Position numbers and translations under genes: made by a program. Under the pieces are notes generated by a model. It ran no database searches. It was given only the letters and a program-made list of their open reading frames with translations, and was not told the origin of the DNA. A stretch of 64,000 nt of DNA from Sorghum bicolor (taxonomy: Eukaryota > Streptophyta > Magnoliopsida > Poales > Poaceae): NCBI RefSeq assembly GCF_000003195.3, contig NC_012873.2:9819894-9883893 (forward strand). The letters are read 5' to 3'. Positions 24,701-35,834 of this stretch are shown in pieces (the first letter of the stretch is position 1; the number at the start of each line of letters is the position of its first letter).

Positions 24701-25832
24701 GGCAATCCTGAGCACCCAGATCAGAGGGGCTGGGGATGACACTTGGGCTTGGGAGCCGGAGCGACATGGTCTTTACACGGTACGTTCAGCGTATCGCAAG
24801 CTGTATGATGAACTGAATATGCAGACAACCGATGGGTTGGCATCATCCTCGGGAGAGAAGGTCTGGAAACAGATTTGGGGCTTATGTGTGCCGCCGAAAG
24901 TGAAATCCTTCTGGTGGCGTGTAGTGAACGGATTCCTACCGACTAAGGGTGAGTTACACCGAAGACATATTGAACCCTTGCCAAACTGTGATGTTTGTGG
25001 GGCAGAAGAAGAGTCAATTAAGCATGTCTTGATGGACTGCAGTGTTGCTAAATGTTTCTGGGTAGAAATGAGGAAGCTGACTGCAGTAAAACTCCCACAT
25101 TTACATCCACTAACCTGGGCACATGATTTAGTGGATCCAGGGCGATGTTCCCCAAGAGCTGCGGCAGTTTTACTCTGTGGAATGTGGTCCTTATGGATGG
25201 CACGGAATAAAAGACGACATGGTGAATCTCCTTACCCAATTCGTTCAGCAGTGCAATGGGTCAAGGATACAGCTTTCGATCTATGGCAACTGAGCCATCC
25301 CCCAAAATGTCCGAGAATGGCCCAACCAGAGCAACAACACTGGCATAAGCCGGACCCTGGATGGACGAAATGTAATGTTGATGCATCTTTCTATGAGGGG
25401 GACAGCACAGGAACGACAGGAGTAGTCCTACGTGATCATGATGGACAACCTTGTGGTGCTATGGCTAGATGGTATGAACAAACGCTGAATGCTATGACCG
25501 CTGAAGCTCTGGCATGCCGTGATGGTATGCAATTCGCGCAAGACTGTGGGGTCAGCAAGCTAGTTCTTGAAACGGATTGCCAGGTCTTGGTGAAGCTTTG
25601 GGAGAATCGCAAGACACAGAGATCAGAGGTTGCACCTGTTCTGTTCCAGATGCAAGACCTTAGCCGGAATTTTGAAGCTTTCAGTTTTTGTTTTGTTAGC
25701 AGAACCTGTAATAAATTAGCTCATGAGTGTGCTAGATTGGTGTCTCGTGAAAACCCGGTGGAAATGTGGCATATAATTCCACCAGGTTTACAAGGCACGG
25801 TTGATCTCGATTGTAATCCTGCACATGATTAA
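21723..25832 (+). pseudogene. LINE ORF2: endonuclease, reverse transcriptase, RNase H; one internal stop
   Basis: Residues 1-226 form an apurinic-type endonuclease (MNCRGLGR, SETRL, TGDFNEI, TESDH). A TGA at 22401-22403 interrupts the frame directly after SDH; the same frame then stays open from 22407 to 25832. That part holds a reverse transcriptase (NFRPISLCNVIYKICSKVLA, AYDRVEWNYL, LLFADDCIVF with the FADD catalytic pair), a zinc-binding RVT domain (PPKVKSFWWRVVNGFLPTKG, CDVCGAEEESIKHVLMDC), and a C-terminal RNase H (CNVDASFY, TAEALACRDG, ETDCQVLVKLW). Plant L1 lineages with an added RNase H are known. Without stop readthrough only the endonuclease would be made from this copy. Confidence 0.92.
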
Positions 25833-25861
25833 TACAAGCTCCGGCTGTTCGCAAAAAAAAA

Positions 25862-26195
25862 ATATCTTGTTAGCAGGACGGGTAGGTTTATAGGTGCAGG
25901 TCGAACATCCTTTGTGGTGTCTAGATTCCGTAAGCTTCCCCAATAGAACAGTAGATCATCCTTACTAAGGTTAGAACGAGACTACGGTTGCAGTCTTCTC
26001 TATACATCACTCACATCGAGAAACATTCTTTGTAGCCTAAAGGGATAGTAGCAATAGATTTGGTTAGTCAGATGCACCCTTTCTCCCAGTGGTAAAAATA
26101 TAAATACGATACTCTGGAAAACCTTCCGGGTGAAATGCTCACCGATATCCGTGCGCTTGCGGATCATTTCCTGATTGCGTTACCAAATATTAACA
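25862..26195 (+). repeat. Left LTR of element C, second part
   Basis: Resumes after the LINE target duplication and ends TACCAAATATTAACA, matching the end of the right LTR (TACCAAATATCAACA). The primer-binding site follows eight bases later. Confidence 0.9.
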
Positions 26196-26203
26196 AGCAT
26201 TTC

Positions 26204-26220
26204 TGGCGCCGTTGTCGGGG
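26204..26220 (+). other. Primer-binding site of element C
   Basis: TGGCGCCGTTGTCGGGG begins eight bases after the LTR end. It closely resembles the tRNA-Asp-type primer site TGGCGCCGTTGCCGGGGA of several plant Gypsy elements. Confidence 0.8.
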
Positions 26221-26317
26221 AGAAAGACGGTTTGCTGAGATAACTTTAAGTCTTGCTACTATCTTGTATTATATTTTTATGCTTTTATTCTTTTATCTTT
26301 TTATTTTTTCCATCTTT

Positions 26318-27301
26318 ATGGATAACTCAAATTCCACACCTATTATTGAATTTTTTGCACCTTCGGAGACCAGCCATAGACCATGGGAGTCAACAAGTCC
26401 TGCCCCTAATTATGATCTGTGTCCGGAGTTGATTGCAATAGGTCAAAACCAACCCTTCTCTATAGCTGAGGTCCTATCTTTTAATCAAGAAGATAATGCA
26501 CTTTTTGCTACACTTAGGGAATCTGTTAACCTTTCTATAAATTCTGGTTTAGACCTAGCCCAACAAGACCATGTTTTTTCTCGATATTTTTACATTGGTC
26601 TTAATTATATACCCTTTGATAGAGTATTTCTTTCTTTATCTATTAGTAAAGGAAGGTATGTCTTCATTCGTAGACATCCTTCTTGCACTAGTCTTCATAG
26701 AAAAATCCTAGAGATAGAGAAGGAATCATCTCCCAGACGAGGAAAGGAAGTTTCAATAGCTAATTTCCAAATATTTCAATCCCATGATTCGGCTATCCAT
26801 CCCATCCTTGAGCTTAATAATTTCTACTATGCTCTTTCTCTTGAACCTCCCGATAATCCTATGAATCTCTCTAGACATCCCATGCATAAGAAGGAGGATC
26901 GAGAAGAGCAACATCAATGGCTAGAGGGCATTAAAAATCCATGTGCTATCACCATTGAATGGATAGATAAAACAAACTTGAGAGACAATCCTAGAGAAAT
27001 TTTTAGCATTCATGAAGAATCATCCTTGAAGTTTGAGAATGAGAGAAACAATAGTGAGCATGGAAGTTATTTCATAAATACCTTATCAAGTCCTTGCTCA
27101 TATAAAACATCTCCCCAATCAATTGGTCTCTCCATCCTTACCACATTTGAGATCTCCAACCCCCTTTTACTTTCTATTTATAAAAACTTTAAAAGGGCGG
27201 TTGTCGATGCATATGTCTATAATAAATATTGCAGATCTCGTTGCGTTGATCTTGATATAGGTCAGCGTTGGAGGGGAAACCACTTCACCGACATAATTTG
27301 A
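26318..27301 (+). CDS. Unrecognised protein of retrotransposon C
   Basis: An open frame of about 327 aa from the ATG at 26318 (MDNSNSTPIIEFFAPSE); the frame is open further upstream into LTR sequence, which encodes a hydrophobic tail not likely to be translated. It is polar, rich in Ser, Asn and Ile, with no zinc knuckle, DSG or YXDD motif. Position just inside the primer site is where gag should be, but I cannot recognise a gag domain. It could be a diverged gag or a protein specific to this non-autonomous family. Confidence 0.5.
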   Translation: MDNSNSTPIIEFFAPSETSHRPWESTSPAPNYDLCPELIAIGQNQPFSIAEVLSFNQEDNALFATLRESVNLSINSGLDLAQQDHVFSRYFYIGLNYIPFDRVFLSLSISKGRYVFIRRHPSCTSLHRKILEIEKESSPRRGKEVSIANFQIFQSHDSAIHPILELNNFYYALSLEPPDNPMNLSRHPMHKKEDREEQHQWLEGIKNPCAITIEWIDKTNLRDNPREIFSIHEESSLKFENERNNSEHGSYFINTLSSPCSYKTSPQSIGLSILTTFEISNPLLLSIYKNFKRAVVDAYVYNKYCRSRCVDLDIGQRWRGNHFTDII

Positions 27302-28839
27302 TGGTTTTCCAAGGATAAGCTTAGCGTCCTTAAACAAGCACTTATCAGATTGTAACATGTATTTGCAACATTGCCTCGTGTATTGAGCATATTGAGATAA
27401 TTGTAGAAATATTCCTTCGGGTATTCTTGCCACTAACCTTTCCAGGATTGGAGCAAGAAGATCTGATGAATGACAAGCACAAGGTATGTCCAGCCAACCA
27501 TCATACAACATTGAATTAAATTCATCCAAACTTGAATTTCACAAAATTCAAGTTTGGGGGAGTACTTGACATAAAAACATCCTTTGCCATGTTGCTATGT
27601 TGGTTGTCCCTACCTTTGAGAGATGCTCAATTTGTTAAGTACTAATCACACTACTTCATCTCCACTTGAGTAGATCTCTATAAATGTTGTCATGCTACCT
27701 TTATCTATTTACTAGCAAGTGTTGGTTTGGAAGTACTCGACATACTTCCATTGGCATTTAAATTAAGCATGGTGCTTAGGTTAAATAGCCTTCCTTAATC
27801 TGATTAGACATGGAGTCTAGTTTGGTTACTGAACTAAAAACTGCTTGAGTAGATATTGGTATATTTTGTGGGACTAACCCTTGCAGGAAAACTTTCAATA
27901 TCAACCTGGGAAGTCCTGAGATAAACTCACATTAGAGATGAAGAAAGTGACACATGAAGTTTAACAATTTGCACAAGAAAGACGTAGCTCATAAGAGATG
28001 ATTCATGTAGGGTGCCACAAACACGATGCACAACCGCTAAGAAAGGAAAGCTTCCACAAGGTGACACTATACCATCACTCTTCAAGTAAGGTAACACCTT
28101 AAGGTACTTGACTATCACTTTTATAAACTTCTCCTTGGTTCTGGCATTCACACAAAATAAAGAGACAAACATGTATGATCTGTAACTCCAAATTAACCAA
28201 CTCAATTAATTCAACATGTTGAGTCCTTTAATCTTTGTTCTTAGTACTACCTTCGTGATCCCACACTCCTAATCATATAAGCTAATATGTTGCACATTCA
28301 ATCTTTGGAAGATATAAACAAAACATAAATATAGATAGATTATCTTTTCATTAGGTTGAGCCATCTGATCTGACAAATGTTTTAAATGCTACACTCATGA
28401 TCCATCAACTTTGTCTTGCTCTCTATGCTTAAGGTTCGAGAAGAACAAATACACTTTTGGTTCTGTTGGTGTTTTCCACCAACAGAGCCCATGCACTTGA
28501 TCTCTGCCTTGTCTCTATGAGCAGGTACACTTCAAGCAAAACATGGAGGAATTTTACAACTCCCAGACTCCACCAAGTGAAGGACCTGGATATATGAGCA
28601 CAAACACACTGAGCAGGATATTGCCAACACCGCACTTCGAACTCCTGGGCAATCAAAGAATATAGGTGACACCGTATCAAGAAGTGCAGACGTCAAGGTC
28701 CACACCTAATCAAATGATGCACCAAAAGGATGAAGACGGTGAGAAGTCTTGACCAGAAGACTTAAAACATTGGATCCTTATCGGAGGAGGTCAAGATCGT
28801 CGACTCAAGTCGCCTCTCCTGATTAAGAAGGACGACCCT

Positions 28840-29231
28840 AGTGTTCCAAGCATCGAGTGCACAGTCAATGGATACTCTTTTCAGAAGACACTCTACGACA
28901 CCGGATCTGATGACAACATAATGGCCGCAGTCACTTATCAGCTCCTGCATGGAACCATGCCTCTACAACCAATATATATTCAGCTCCAGATGATTTTCAG
29001 ATCATTGACATGGGAGAAGACGAGTACGATCCACCCATCATCCTTGGAAGACCATTCCTCAACACTATCAAAGTTATCGTCTACATTGAAATCGGAGAAG
29101 TCCACGTGTACTTCCCCTCTAAGAAGGTACACCGCTATTTTACTGACCCTAACTATATAGTTGAAGACTCTAACATCAAGGACGGATGGGTAGACTACGA
29201 AGGAGAAGTGACAAGGTCTGGAGACATATAG
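28840..29231 (+). pseudogene. Retropepsin fragment of element C
   Basis: The stretch encodes SIECTVNGYSFQKTLYDTGS with an aspartic-protease DTG at 28897-28905, and further on IILGRPFLNT near 29037-29066, a motif that follows the active site in Gypsy proteases. The two lie in different frames, so a frame change separates them. The end reads DPNYIVEDSNIKDGWVDYEG. This supports a Gypsy origin, probably of the Tat/Athila side. Confidence 0.75.
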
Positions 29232-31532
29232 CTTGAACAGAACTGTCCTGAGGAGACCATAGCACCGAGTCAGGTGAGGAGAGAGAAGATAGTTATACAC
29301 GAAGATGAGGCGCCACCGGAATCACCGACTACGCCATCCAACGAATCCCAGGACGACTGAGAAAACGGAGAGTCCCGGAGGACTTAAAAACACCGAACGC
29401 CTTGCCAAGAGGTAAACTTGGTAGTTATCCTTTTCCTTTTAATAGTTTGCTTAGTTAATCAGGTTCACATCATCTCGAAAAGAAAATAAAAATGTTAAAA
29501 ATAGTAAGCTCCATGTGAGTATGCTCATGGCATAAAACCCATAGGTACATTCACTGTGGTGGCATAAAATAAATATGTTTTCATCTTACAATAAAAATAT
29601 AAAAATAATAAGTGCATGATCCTGCTAAATAAATAACATTTATTGAGGAGGCTCAACATGATAGAGGCTAGATATTTATGCTAACACTTAACCAGTTTCA
29701 CAAAGCTTTGTTGTCTATTTGAGCTCCACAGAATTCAAGGATCAAAGAAAACTAGCAGACGAAGGACATCCTAATCGTTGTCAGGGTGCTGCCGACTTTC
29801 AAATACACCTCCATCACCTGCTAGCTACATCAGAAGAAATTACGTCAAAATCCAGCTTGGGAGAGAGCACCCCCATTTATCCAGCTAAGTGTTTCTACTC
29901 GCGTTTATACTTTACTCAAATAATAAAAGATGCATAATCATGAAAACCCAAATAAAGATTTTGTGCTTTTATATATATATCTTTGCTTAGTTTGCTAAAT
30001 AAATAAATAAATAAAGTTTGCTATGAACCCTCATGATAAGCTCTCACATGGAAATAATGAATAGTTGCTCTGCCATGACTAGTTCTTAAAATTGAAATCT
30101 CTCTCAAGTTTAGGCATGACTGTTATGAAGTAAGATTTGCTCTAAACCTGAACTTGTGGAAAGAGTACTTGATCTAAAGTCTAAGTCGTTAACGGATATG
30201 ATATGGAAGGTTGAGCTGCTGTTTATCTGTTCCTAGAGATGCTAGAATTCTGGAGAATTTTATCTTTAAAAAATCTTTAAAATATCATATGATGAGTTCC
30301 TGTATGATGAGAGTTTAAAATCCTACCTCAGCCATATATACATGCTTATTAGACTTTTAGCCACACATTTACTTTTTACTGCTTATGAGCATTGAGTGTG
30401 GTCAAGCTATGTAGACCCTTAGGAGCTTGTCATGTGGTTAAAATCTAGATTCACTTGCATGTTCACTCGTATATGCTGCTTCTACTCTGGAAGTACGCAT
30501 CCACATACATCCACTCATTTCCATCTCCAGATTCACCCAAAATTATTCTACTCCTAATCCGGGAGAGAATAGCTAAAAATATTTTCCTATCCCTATTATT
30601 CCCTATGAAATAAATGCTCCAGTTATTTTGGTTACTACCACTTGCTATATTATTTCAGGAGATGAGTGCTCTAAAAAAAGAAGAGAAAGAAAGAAAAAAA
30701 GAGAGAAAAAAAATATACGAGGAAATAAAAAGGGGCAAATGCCCGGAACCTCGAAGAAAAGAAAAAGTGAGACGAGAGGTAAAAATGGACAAGTGTCCGA
30801 CAGTAGAATTAGGGGTACAAGATACCCACCTGAGAGAGAAAGAAAAAGAAAATATAGAGCATCTCATTATCCTCAAAAAGCTTCAAAGTGCAAGAAAGGT
30901 ATGTATCCCCTTAAAAGAGCAAAAATAGAATTTGACTTTCACCATTGTTATCACCATCATCACCATACACCATTCATTCGCCACACATGCACATCTTGAT
31001 TTGACTTATTGACTTGTTTCTCTGGATCCATGGTTTGACTATGCAATAAATGTCTTGTAAGTATGTATTAGCTGTCTCCCACCTATGAGCTCCAGATATC
31101 AAAACCTTATTAGAATAGGGTGAGAGAGAAGGCAATATCACTATGCCTCATACCACAAATACTACATACTTTGAGAGAAGGCATATACCATTATTGCCTT
31201 GGTAAGGATCTAGAAATACCACAAAAGAGAGATCTGAGAGAGTCATACAAGGAATCTCTGAGTTTTATTTGAAAATCTGCAAAAAACTCCAGAGCTATAG
31301 CTGATAAAGAATAAGAGACATAGCGCTTGACTTGACCGTTCTATCTTTTAACTGCTCAAAACACAAGTGACGATTACAAGTCCTATGGTGAAAGGTAAAA
31401 TGAGTAAGTTTTAAGTCTTAACAGTTTATTCTAACTCAGAGATGAGATCTTGCTTGAATGCGTGTGTACTTTTAAGGCATAAAACCACTACAGAAACTCT
31501 TGAGTTCATCCTTGCTCAGGGACGAGCAAGAG
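29232..31532 (+). other. Non-coding interior of element C
   Basis: About 2.3 kb, AT-rich, with no long open frame. It carries an AAAT microsatellite (about 29997-30015), a purine-rich AAAGAAAG stretch at 30675-30720 and GGCATAAAA repeats. I saw no reverse transcriptase or integrase motifs on either strand. 27302-28800, between the two coding pieces, is likewise non-coding apart from short frames. Confidence 0.55.
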
Positions 31533-31549
31533 GTAAGCTTGGGGGAGTT
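31533..31549 (+). other. Polypurine tract of element C
   Basis: GGTAAGCTTGGGGGAGT lies directly before the right LTR start TGTTGACGG, as expected for priming of plus-strand DNA. Confidence 0.75.
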
Positions 31550-32758
31550 GTTGACGGTCCTTAAGTACCAAATATAATCATCAAATAAATAAAGAAAAGG
31601 ATCCAAATGCAACCAACACCTAGACTTAGGGTTTTATCTGACAGAATTCCACGAGTTTTGGTGTTTGTCTATTTCTGCAGGGGGTTATCAGGAAATACGA
31701 AAGAAAGGCCCACATGTCGAGATTACATAGAGATATCAACGCACCGCGAAAGTTTCTACCATCTAGAAGACTCCAGAAGCCACGGGAAGAAAGCAGAGGC
31801 CGAAAGGGGCTAGGCCCAGGGCGCCCGCCCTGTCCTGGACTCCGTTCGGGACTCTCTTCGCACATGATGTTCCACCGACCTAAAGGATCAAAGATAACGT
31901 AGTACCACATCGCCTACCGACCCAAAAACGCATAGAGGAGGAGGACTATATAAGGAGACCCCCCTGGCCCCTGGAGAAGACAAGAAGTTATCATAGAGAT
32001 TGAGGGGTGCCCTCGAAGAAAAACCTCTTCTCTAAATAATATTTCTTTTTAGGCTTAGCAACCAATGTAAGTAGAAATAGATCTTCTAGTTTCTACTAGA
32101 TTGAGAGAGATAGAGTGGAGGTGTAGATAGGAGGAAGGCCGGCCTATCGGTGTCTACTCCGAGTTATACCTGCGGGATCAAGTCTTCTAACCCGAGGCTT
32201 GCTCCTAAGATTCTTCAGTAATTCGACTTCTAAATTCTAGTAAGTTCTTGTTTTATTGTTCTTTGGTTTATGGGTTTACTTTAATCCTCTTCCGGTTGAG
32301 TATTAGAGTAATCATTGCTAGCGTAAACGTGGTGTTTAGGCTAGGGTACTCATAGATATCCCCTGACTAGCTGGACCGTGGTAGTAGCGAGGAACGTGAC
32401 ATTTCCGAGTTACCTTTGTATCCCATATCTTGTTAGCAGGACGGGTAGGTTTATAGGTGCAGGTCGAACATCCTTTGTGGTGTCTAGATTCCGTAAGCTT
32501 CCCCAATAGAACAGTAGATCATCCTTACCAAGGTTAGAACGAGACTACGGTTGCAGTCTTCTCTATACATCACTCACATCGAGAAACATTCTTTGTAGCC
32601 TAAAGGGATAGTAGCAATAGATTTGGTTAGTCAGATGCACCCTTTCTCCCAGTGGTAAAAATATAAATACGATACTCTAGAAAACCTCCCGGGTGAAATG
32701 CTCACCGATATCCGTGCGCTTGTGGATCATTTTCTGATTGCGTTACCAAATATCAACA
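31550..32758 (+). repeat. Right LTR of element C
   Basis: 1209 bp, TGTTGACGG to ATCAACA, uninterrupted. It contains the intact version of the site where the LINE entered the left LTR (near 32425-32440), which confirms the LINE target duplication. Confidence 0.92.
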
Positions 32759-32763
32759 CTAGT

Positions 32764-34100
32764 CTCCCAATAGCGTGCATCCAAAAATAAGCGAAGTGCA
32801 AGCGAACAATTTCCCTCGTTCGGCCAACATTCGTTCTTAACCATCTCGCTAAATATTGCCGCTGCCTTATGGAGCTCCCTTCTGTCTAGCAAAATCAATT
32901 TCCCTCATTTGGCCCACATTCGTTCTTAACCATCTCGCTAAATATTGCCGCTGTCTTATGGAGCTCCCTTCTGTCTAGCAAAATCTAGAGGACCACATTG
33001 TATGTGTTGGTATTAGGGAACAAACCATTGAAGATCATGTCGTCCAGATAATCCACTATCACCTCACCATGCCCAAGACTGCCCTGCAGCATGATCATTC
33101 TGTTGTACATTTCCATGTCTCGGACGAGCCCTCGACGCCCAACAAACTTGTCCCAAAGATAAGTGGCGCCGCGCAATTCTCCTACCTCAAGGTGCACGGC
33201 GAGAGCAGCACGAAAGAACCTCTCTCCTACTCCCGGCGAACAACCACGCCTGTTTAAGAAATCTAGATAGTACATTGCTTTCGGTAGCGCCATGGAGGAG
33301 TTGCTTGACACAAGCGTAGTGAGGAAGGCATCATAGGCAGGCACGTTGTCAAGATCAACACCGATGTCGCGCACCATTTTGTCGAACACGTTGCGTGCAG
33401 CCCGCGTGTCGGGGGTAGCCTCGTAGCACTCGAGGAGGATGGTGTAGGAGTCGGCATCCAGAAGCGTGCCGGCCTCGGCGCGGGCTACTAGGATCGTCGC
33501 GTGGGCGTCGTCGAGGCGGTCGCCACGACAGAGTGCGGAGAGAAGCGAGTTGAGCGCCAGCGTGTCGCGGGTCATGTCGTAGCGCAGCATGTCGTCCATG
33601 AACGCCTTGAGCAGGCAACAGCCGGGGCTTGCCGCGAGGGAGGAGAATACGGAGGCGAAAGTATCGAGCAAGAGCAGCCGCCGCGAGTGAATGGAGTCGA
33701 CGGTTTCCCACATGCGCGTGAAGAGGCAGTTTGTGCTGAGGATGTCGACGATGAGGTTCCATGAGTTGGGGGAGTGGTTGTCATGGTCGAGGTGCCGGTG
33801 CCCCGCCCAGTGGAAGAAGGCGGTGGCGGCGTGCGGGTGCACCTAGGATGAGCGAAGCACCTGCTCGACGTCAACGGTGGTTACGCCGCGGATGTCGGTC
33901 TTGTCGAGCGTGGCGTCCACGTCGTCGTCGGTGCGGGAGGCTAGGATATCGTAGAAGATGCGGGTCTTGGGGGGCAGATCGGTGGCTTCCTTGTTCGTGG
34001 GGAACGCCGGCGAGGATGGGTCACGGGCAAGCTTCGCCGCCGGCAATGCCACCGTGGCTGCGCTGTCGGACGGTCGCTTCGCCAGGTGATGGGACATCAT
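32764..34100 (-). pseudogene. PPR (pentatricopeptide repeat) gene, 5' and central part
   Basis: Reading leftward from the ATG at 34100 (MMSHHLAKRPSDSAATV), the frame runs to a TAG near 33843-33845, directly after VEQVLRSS, and continues in the same frame as HPHAATAFFHWAGHRH up to NTYNVVL at 32985. PPR-type helices are visible (NSLLSALCRGDRLDDAHAT, DSYTILLECYEATPDTRAA, VPAYDAFLTTLV). An 89-bp tandem duplication at 32807-32984 shifts the frame. The reading then resumes (AAAIFSEMVKNECWPNEGNC) up to the Gypsy target duplication at 32759-32763 and continues at 19115. PPR proteins of this sort usually act on organelle RNA. Three lesions plus the 13.6 kb insertion make this a pseudogene. Confidence 0.88.
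32807..32984. repeat. 89-bp tandem duplication in the PPR pseudogene
   Basis: Units 32807-32895 and 32896-32984 are nearly identical, differing at about five positions. The unit length is not a multiple of three, so it causes a frame shift. Confidence 0.92.
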
Positions 34101-35834
34101 GGCGGGGGAACTCGAGTGGTGGCTTGGACAGTGGACCGGACCCCGAGAGGCTGCACTGCTGCAGGGGTCGGTTGGGCCGTTGGGGTACTCTTGTAGCATT
34201 TATTTATGTCACGTATTATAGTTCCTTCGTCCCTCATTCTTGCTTAAAAATAGTTTTAAATTAAATTTATATTAAAAATATTAATATTTATAGTATATAA
34301 TTAGTATCATTAGATAGATCATTAAATCTATTTTTATAAAATATATTTTGAAATATAAAATTATTGATATATTTTCTATAAATGCAGTCAAGTTTATTGG
34401 CATGTAAATCAATCAACAACAAAAATTAGTATGGTTTGAAACTGAGGGCCGAAAATAAGGTATCTGTAGTAGTGTTTGTCTAGGTGTGAGAATATTTAAT
34501 TTTTTTCTTCATTGTCTTCTTCCTCCTCTCCATGCATCGTCGTCGCTTAGTGCCCACCGTGGTGGAATTCTGGTGAAACTCTACTTTGTCTGCGGTGGCC
34601 TCCTTCCTCTTCCCTCTCTCGCCGCTGCTATAGTCATGTGAGCCTCTTTTAAGCCTGCGGGGCTAAGAAGAAGATAATTGAGTGTTGAGAAGGAGAGAAA
34701 CCCTTGAGCATACGATAGCTTTACCGCACAAATAACATGCATTTGTGCAGCACTTGAGGGACTTCCAGGTCACACCTATAATGAAAATTCATCTTTGCTT
34801 TTGTCCCTGTATTAAAAACTGAAATAAAACTTTTCTAGAGGAAAAAATAGGTGAGTTTGAATTTTGTGTACAAAATAAATAAATGGTGAAGACAACCAGT
34901 CACAAAAATAAATAAACGGTGAAGACAACCAGTTGTTTAGAAGTACTATTACCAAGGACAAATGCCTCCAAGGAGGGTAACGACGCTCCAAAACCTTTCA
35001 TGGATCTTCTGGGTGGAAACCTTGTCCCTGTTGTGCAAGCAATGTCGGCGTTGTCCGCGTCACGCTCCTCCTTGGAGTTCCCTGGCCATGGCGCATGTGG
35101 GGCTGCCTCCCCGTCTTTCTTGGTGCTACATGTGGCTATTGCTGCCTATGGTCCTGCAGCGTCTTTCATCATTATCGTTGTGTGTGTGATCCCTCCGCGC
35201 AAATCTTCAACCTATGTGTTGTCCTACGTGGTGGTCTCTTCTTTGGCGGATGCTTTGCCCCTTCGTTTGTCGCTTACCCGGTGGATACTTTGCCATTGAT
35301 GCACTCCTTTCTGGCGGATGCTTTGTGTCAGTGTTGATGGCTCGCTATGAAGATACTTTGACGTTGTAGGTCTTGGCGATTGATTCGCTATTGTTTCAGC
35401 TTTCCTTGATTGCTTCCTTGTTGGCTTTCTTAGCGGATGCCTTGCCACTACCATCGCACGTCTCGTTTTCGGTGAATACTTTGCCACCAAGGTCATTGTG
35501 GTTCTCTCTAGTGGATACTTTGTTGCCTCTATTGTTGCAATCTCGTCTGGTCTTCTTTTGGTAGATGCTTCGCCACTGCAGATTCAAGGCCTTGTAGGCT
35601 ATTTCTGTATTGTTGTCATTTGATCATAAGTTCAATCTGCAAGGGTGTTGAGGCTAGGGTCTTCTTTTCTTTGTTTTTTCTCTTGTTGCTCATTGTTTTT
35701 TGGGGCTATTATGGTAATTCTAGGATTACCTATGAGTCCTATGTAAGTGAAAATTTCTACCTCTGCTTAATGAATATCGTGCCAAGCCATGTTCCATAAA
35801 AAAGAAGTATTATTGCCAAACTAAAGTGTTGTGA
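34101..35834. other. Intergenic sequence upstream of the PPR pseudogene
   Basis: No gene is recognised. 34200-34420 is AT-rich. 35240-35580 has an irregular series of GGATGCTTTGCC-like words about 30-80 bp apart. 35700-35815 resembles the 3' end of a non-LTR element (CCTCTGCTTAATGAATATCG, then an AT-rich tail ending CATAAAAAAG). The open frames at 34919-35587 overlap on both strands and look incidental. Confidence 0.45.

Larger units (their letters stand above)
20034..25861 (+). mobile_element. L1-type LINE, nearly full length
   Basis: Inserted in the left LTR of element C with a 16-bp target duplication, ATATCTTGTTAGCAGG, at 20018-20033 and 25862-25877. A short poly-A tail ends the element at 25853-25861. 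It has a GC-rich 5' region, ORF1 and ORF2 on the plus strand. One in-frame stop in ORF2 is the only obvious lesion. The clean duplication and long open frames suggest a young insertion. Confidence 0.95.
19121..32758 (+). mobile_element. Gypsy-like LTR retrotransposon C, complete ends, with a LINE inside its left LTR
   Basis: Starts TGTTGACGGTCC at 19121 and ends ATATCAACA at 32758. The 5-bp target duplication CTAGT lies at 19116-19120 and 32759-32763. The left LTR spans 19121-26195 but is split by the LINE; the right LTR is 31550-32758 (1209 bp). A primer-binding site and a polypurine tract are present. Without the LINE the element is about 7.8 kb. The internal region encodes an unrecognised protein and retropepsin fragments, but I saw no reverse transcriptase or integrase, so it is probably non-autonomous. 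It disrupts the PPR gene. Confidence 0.9.
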
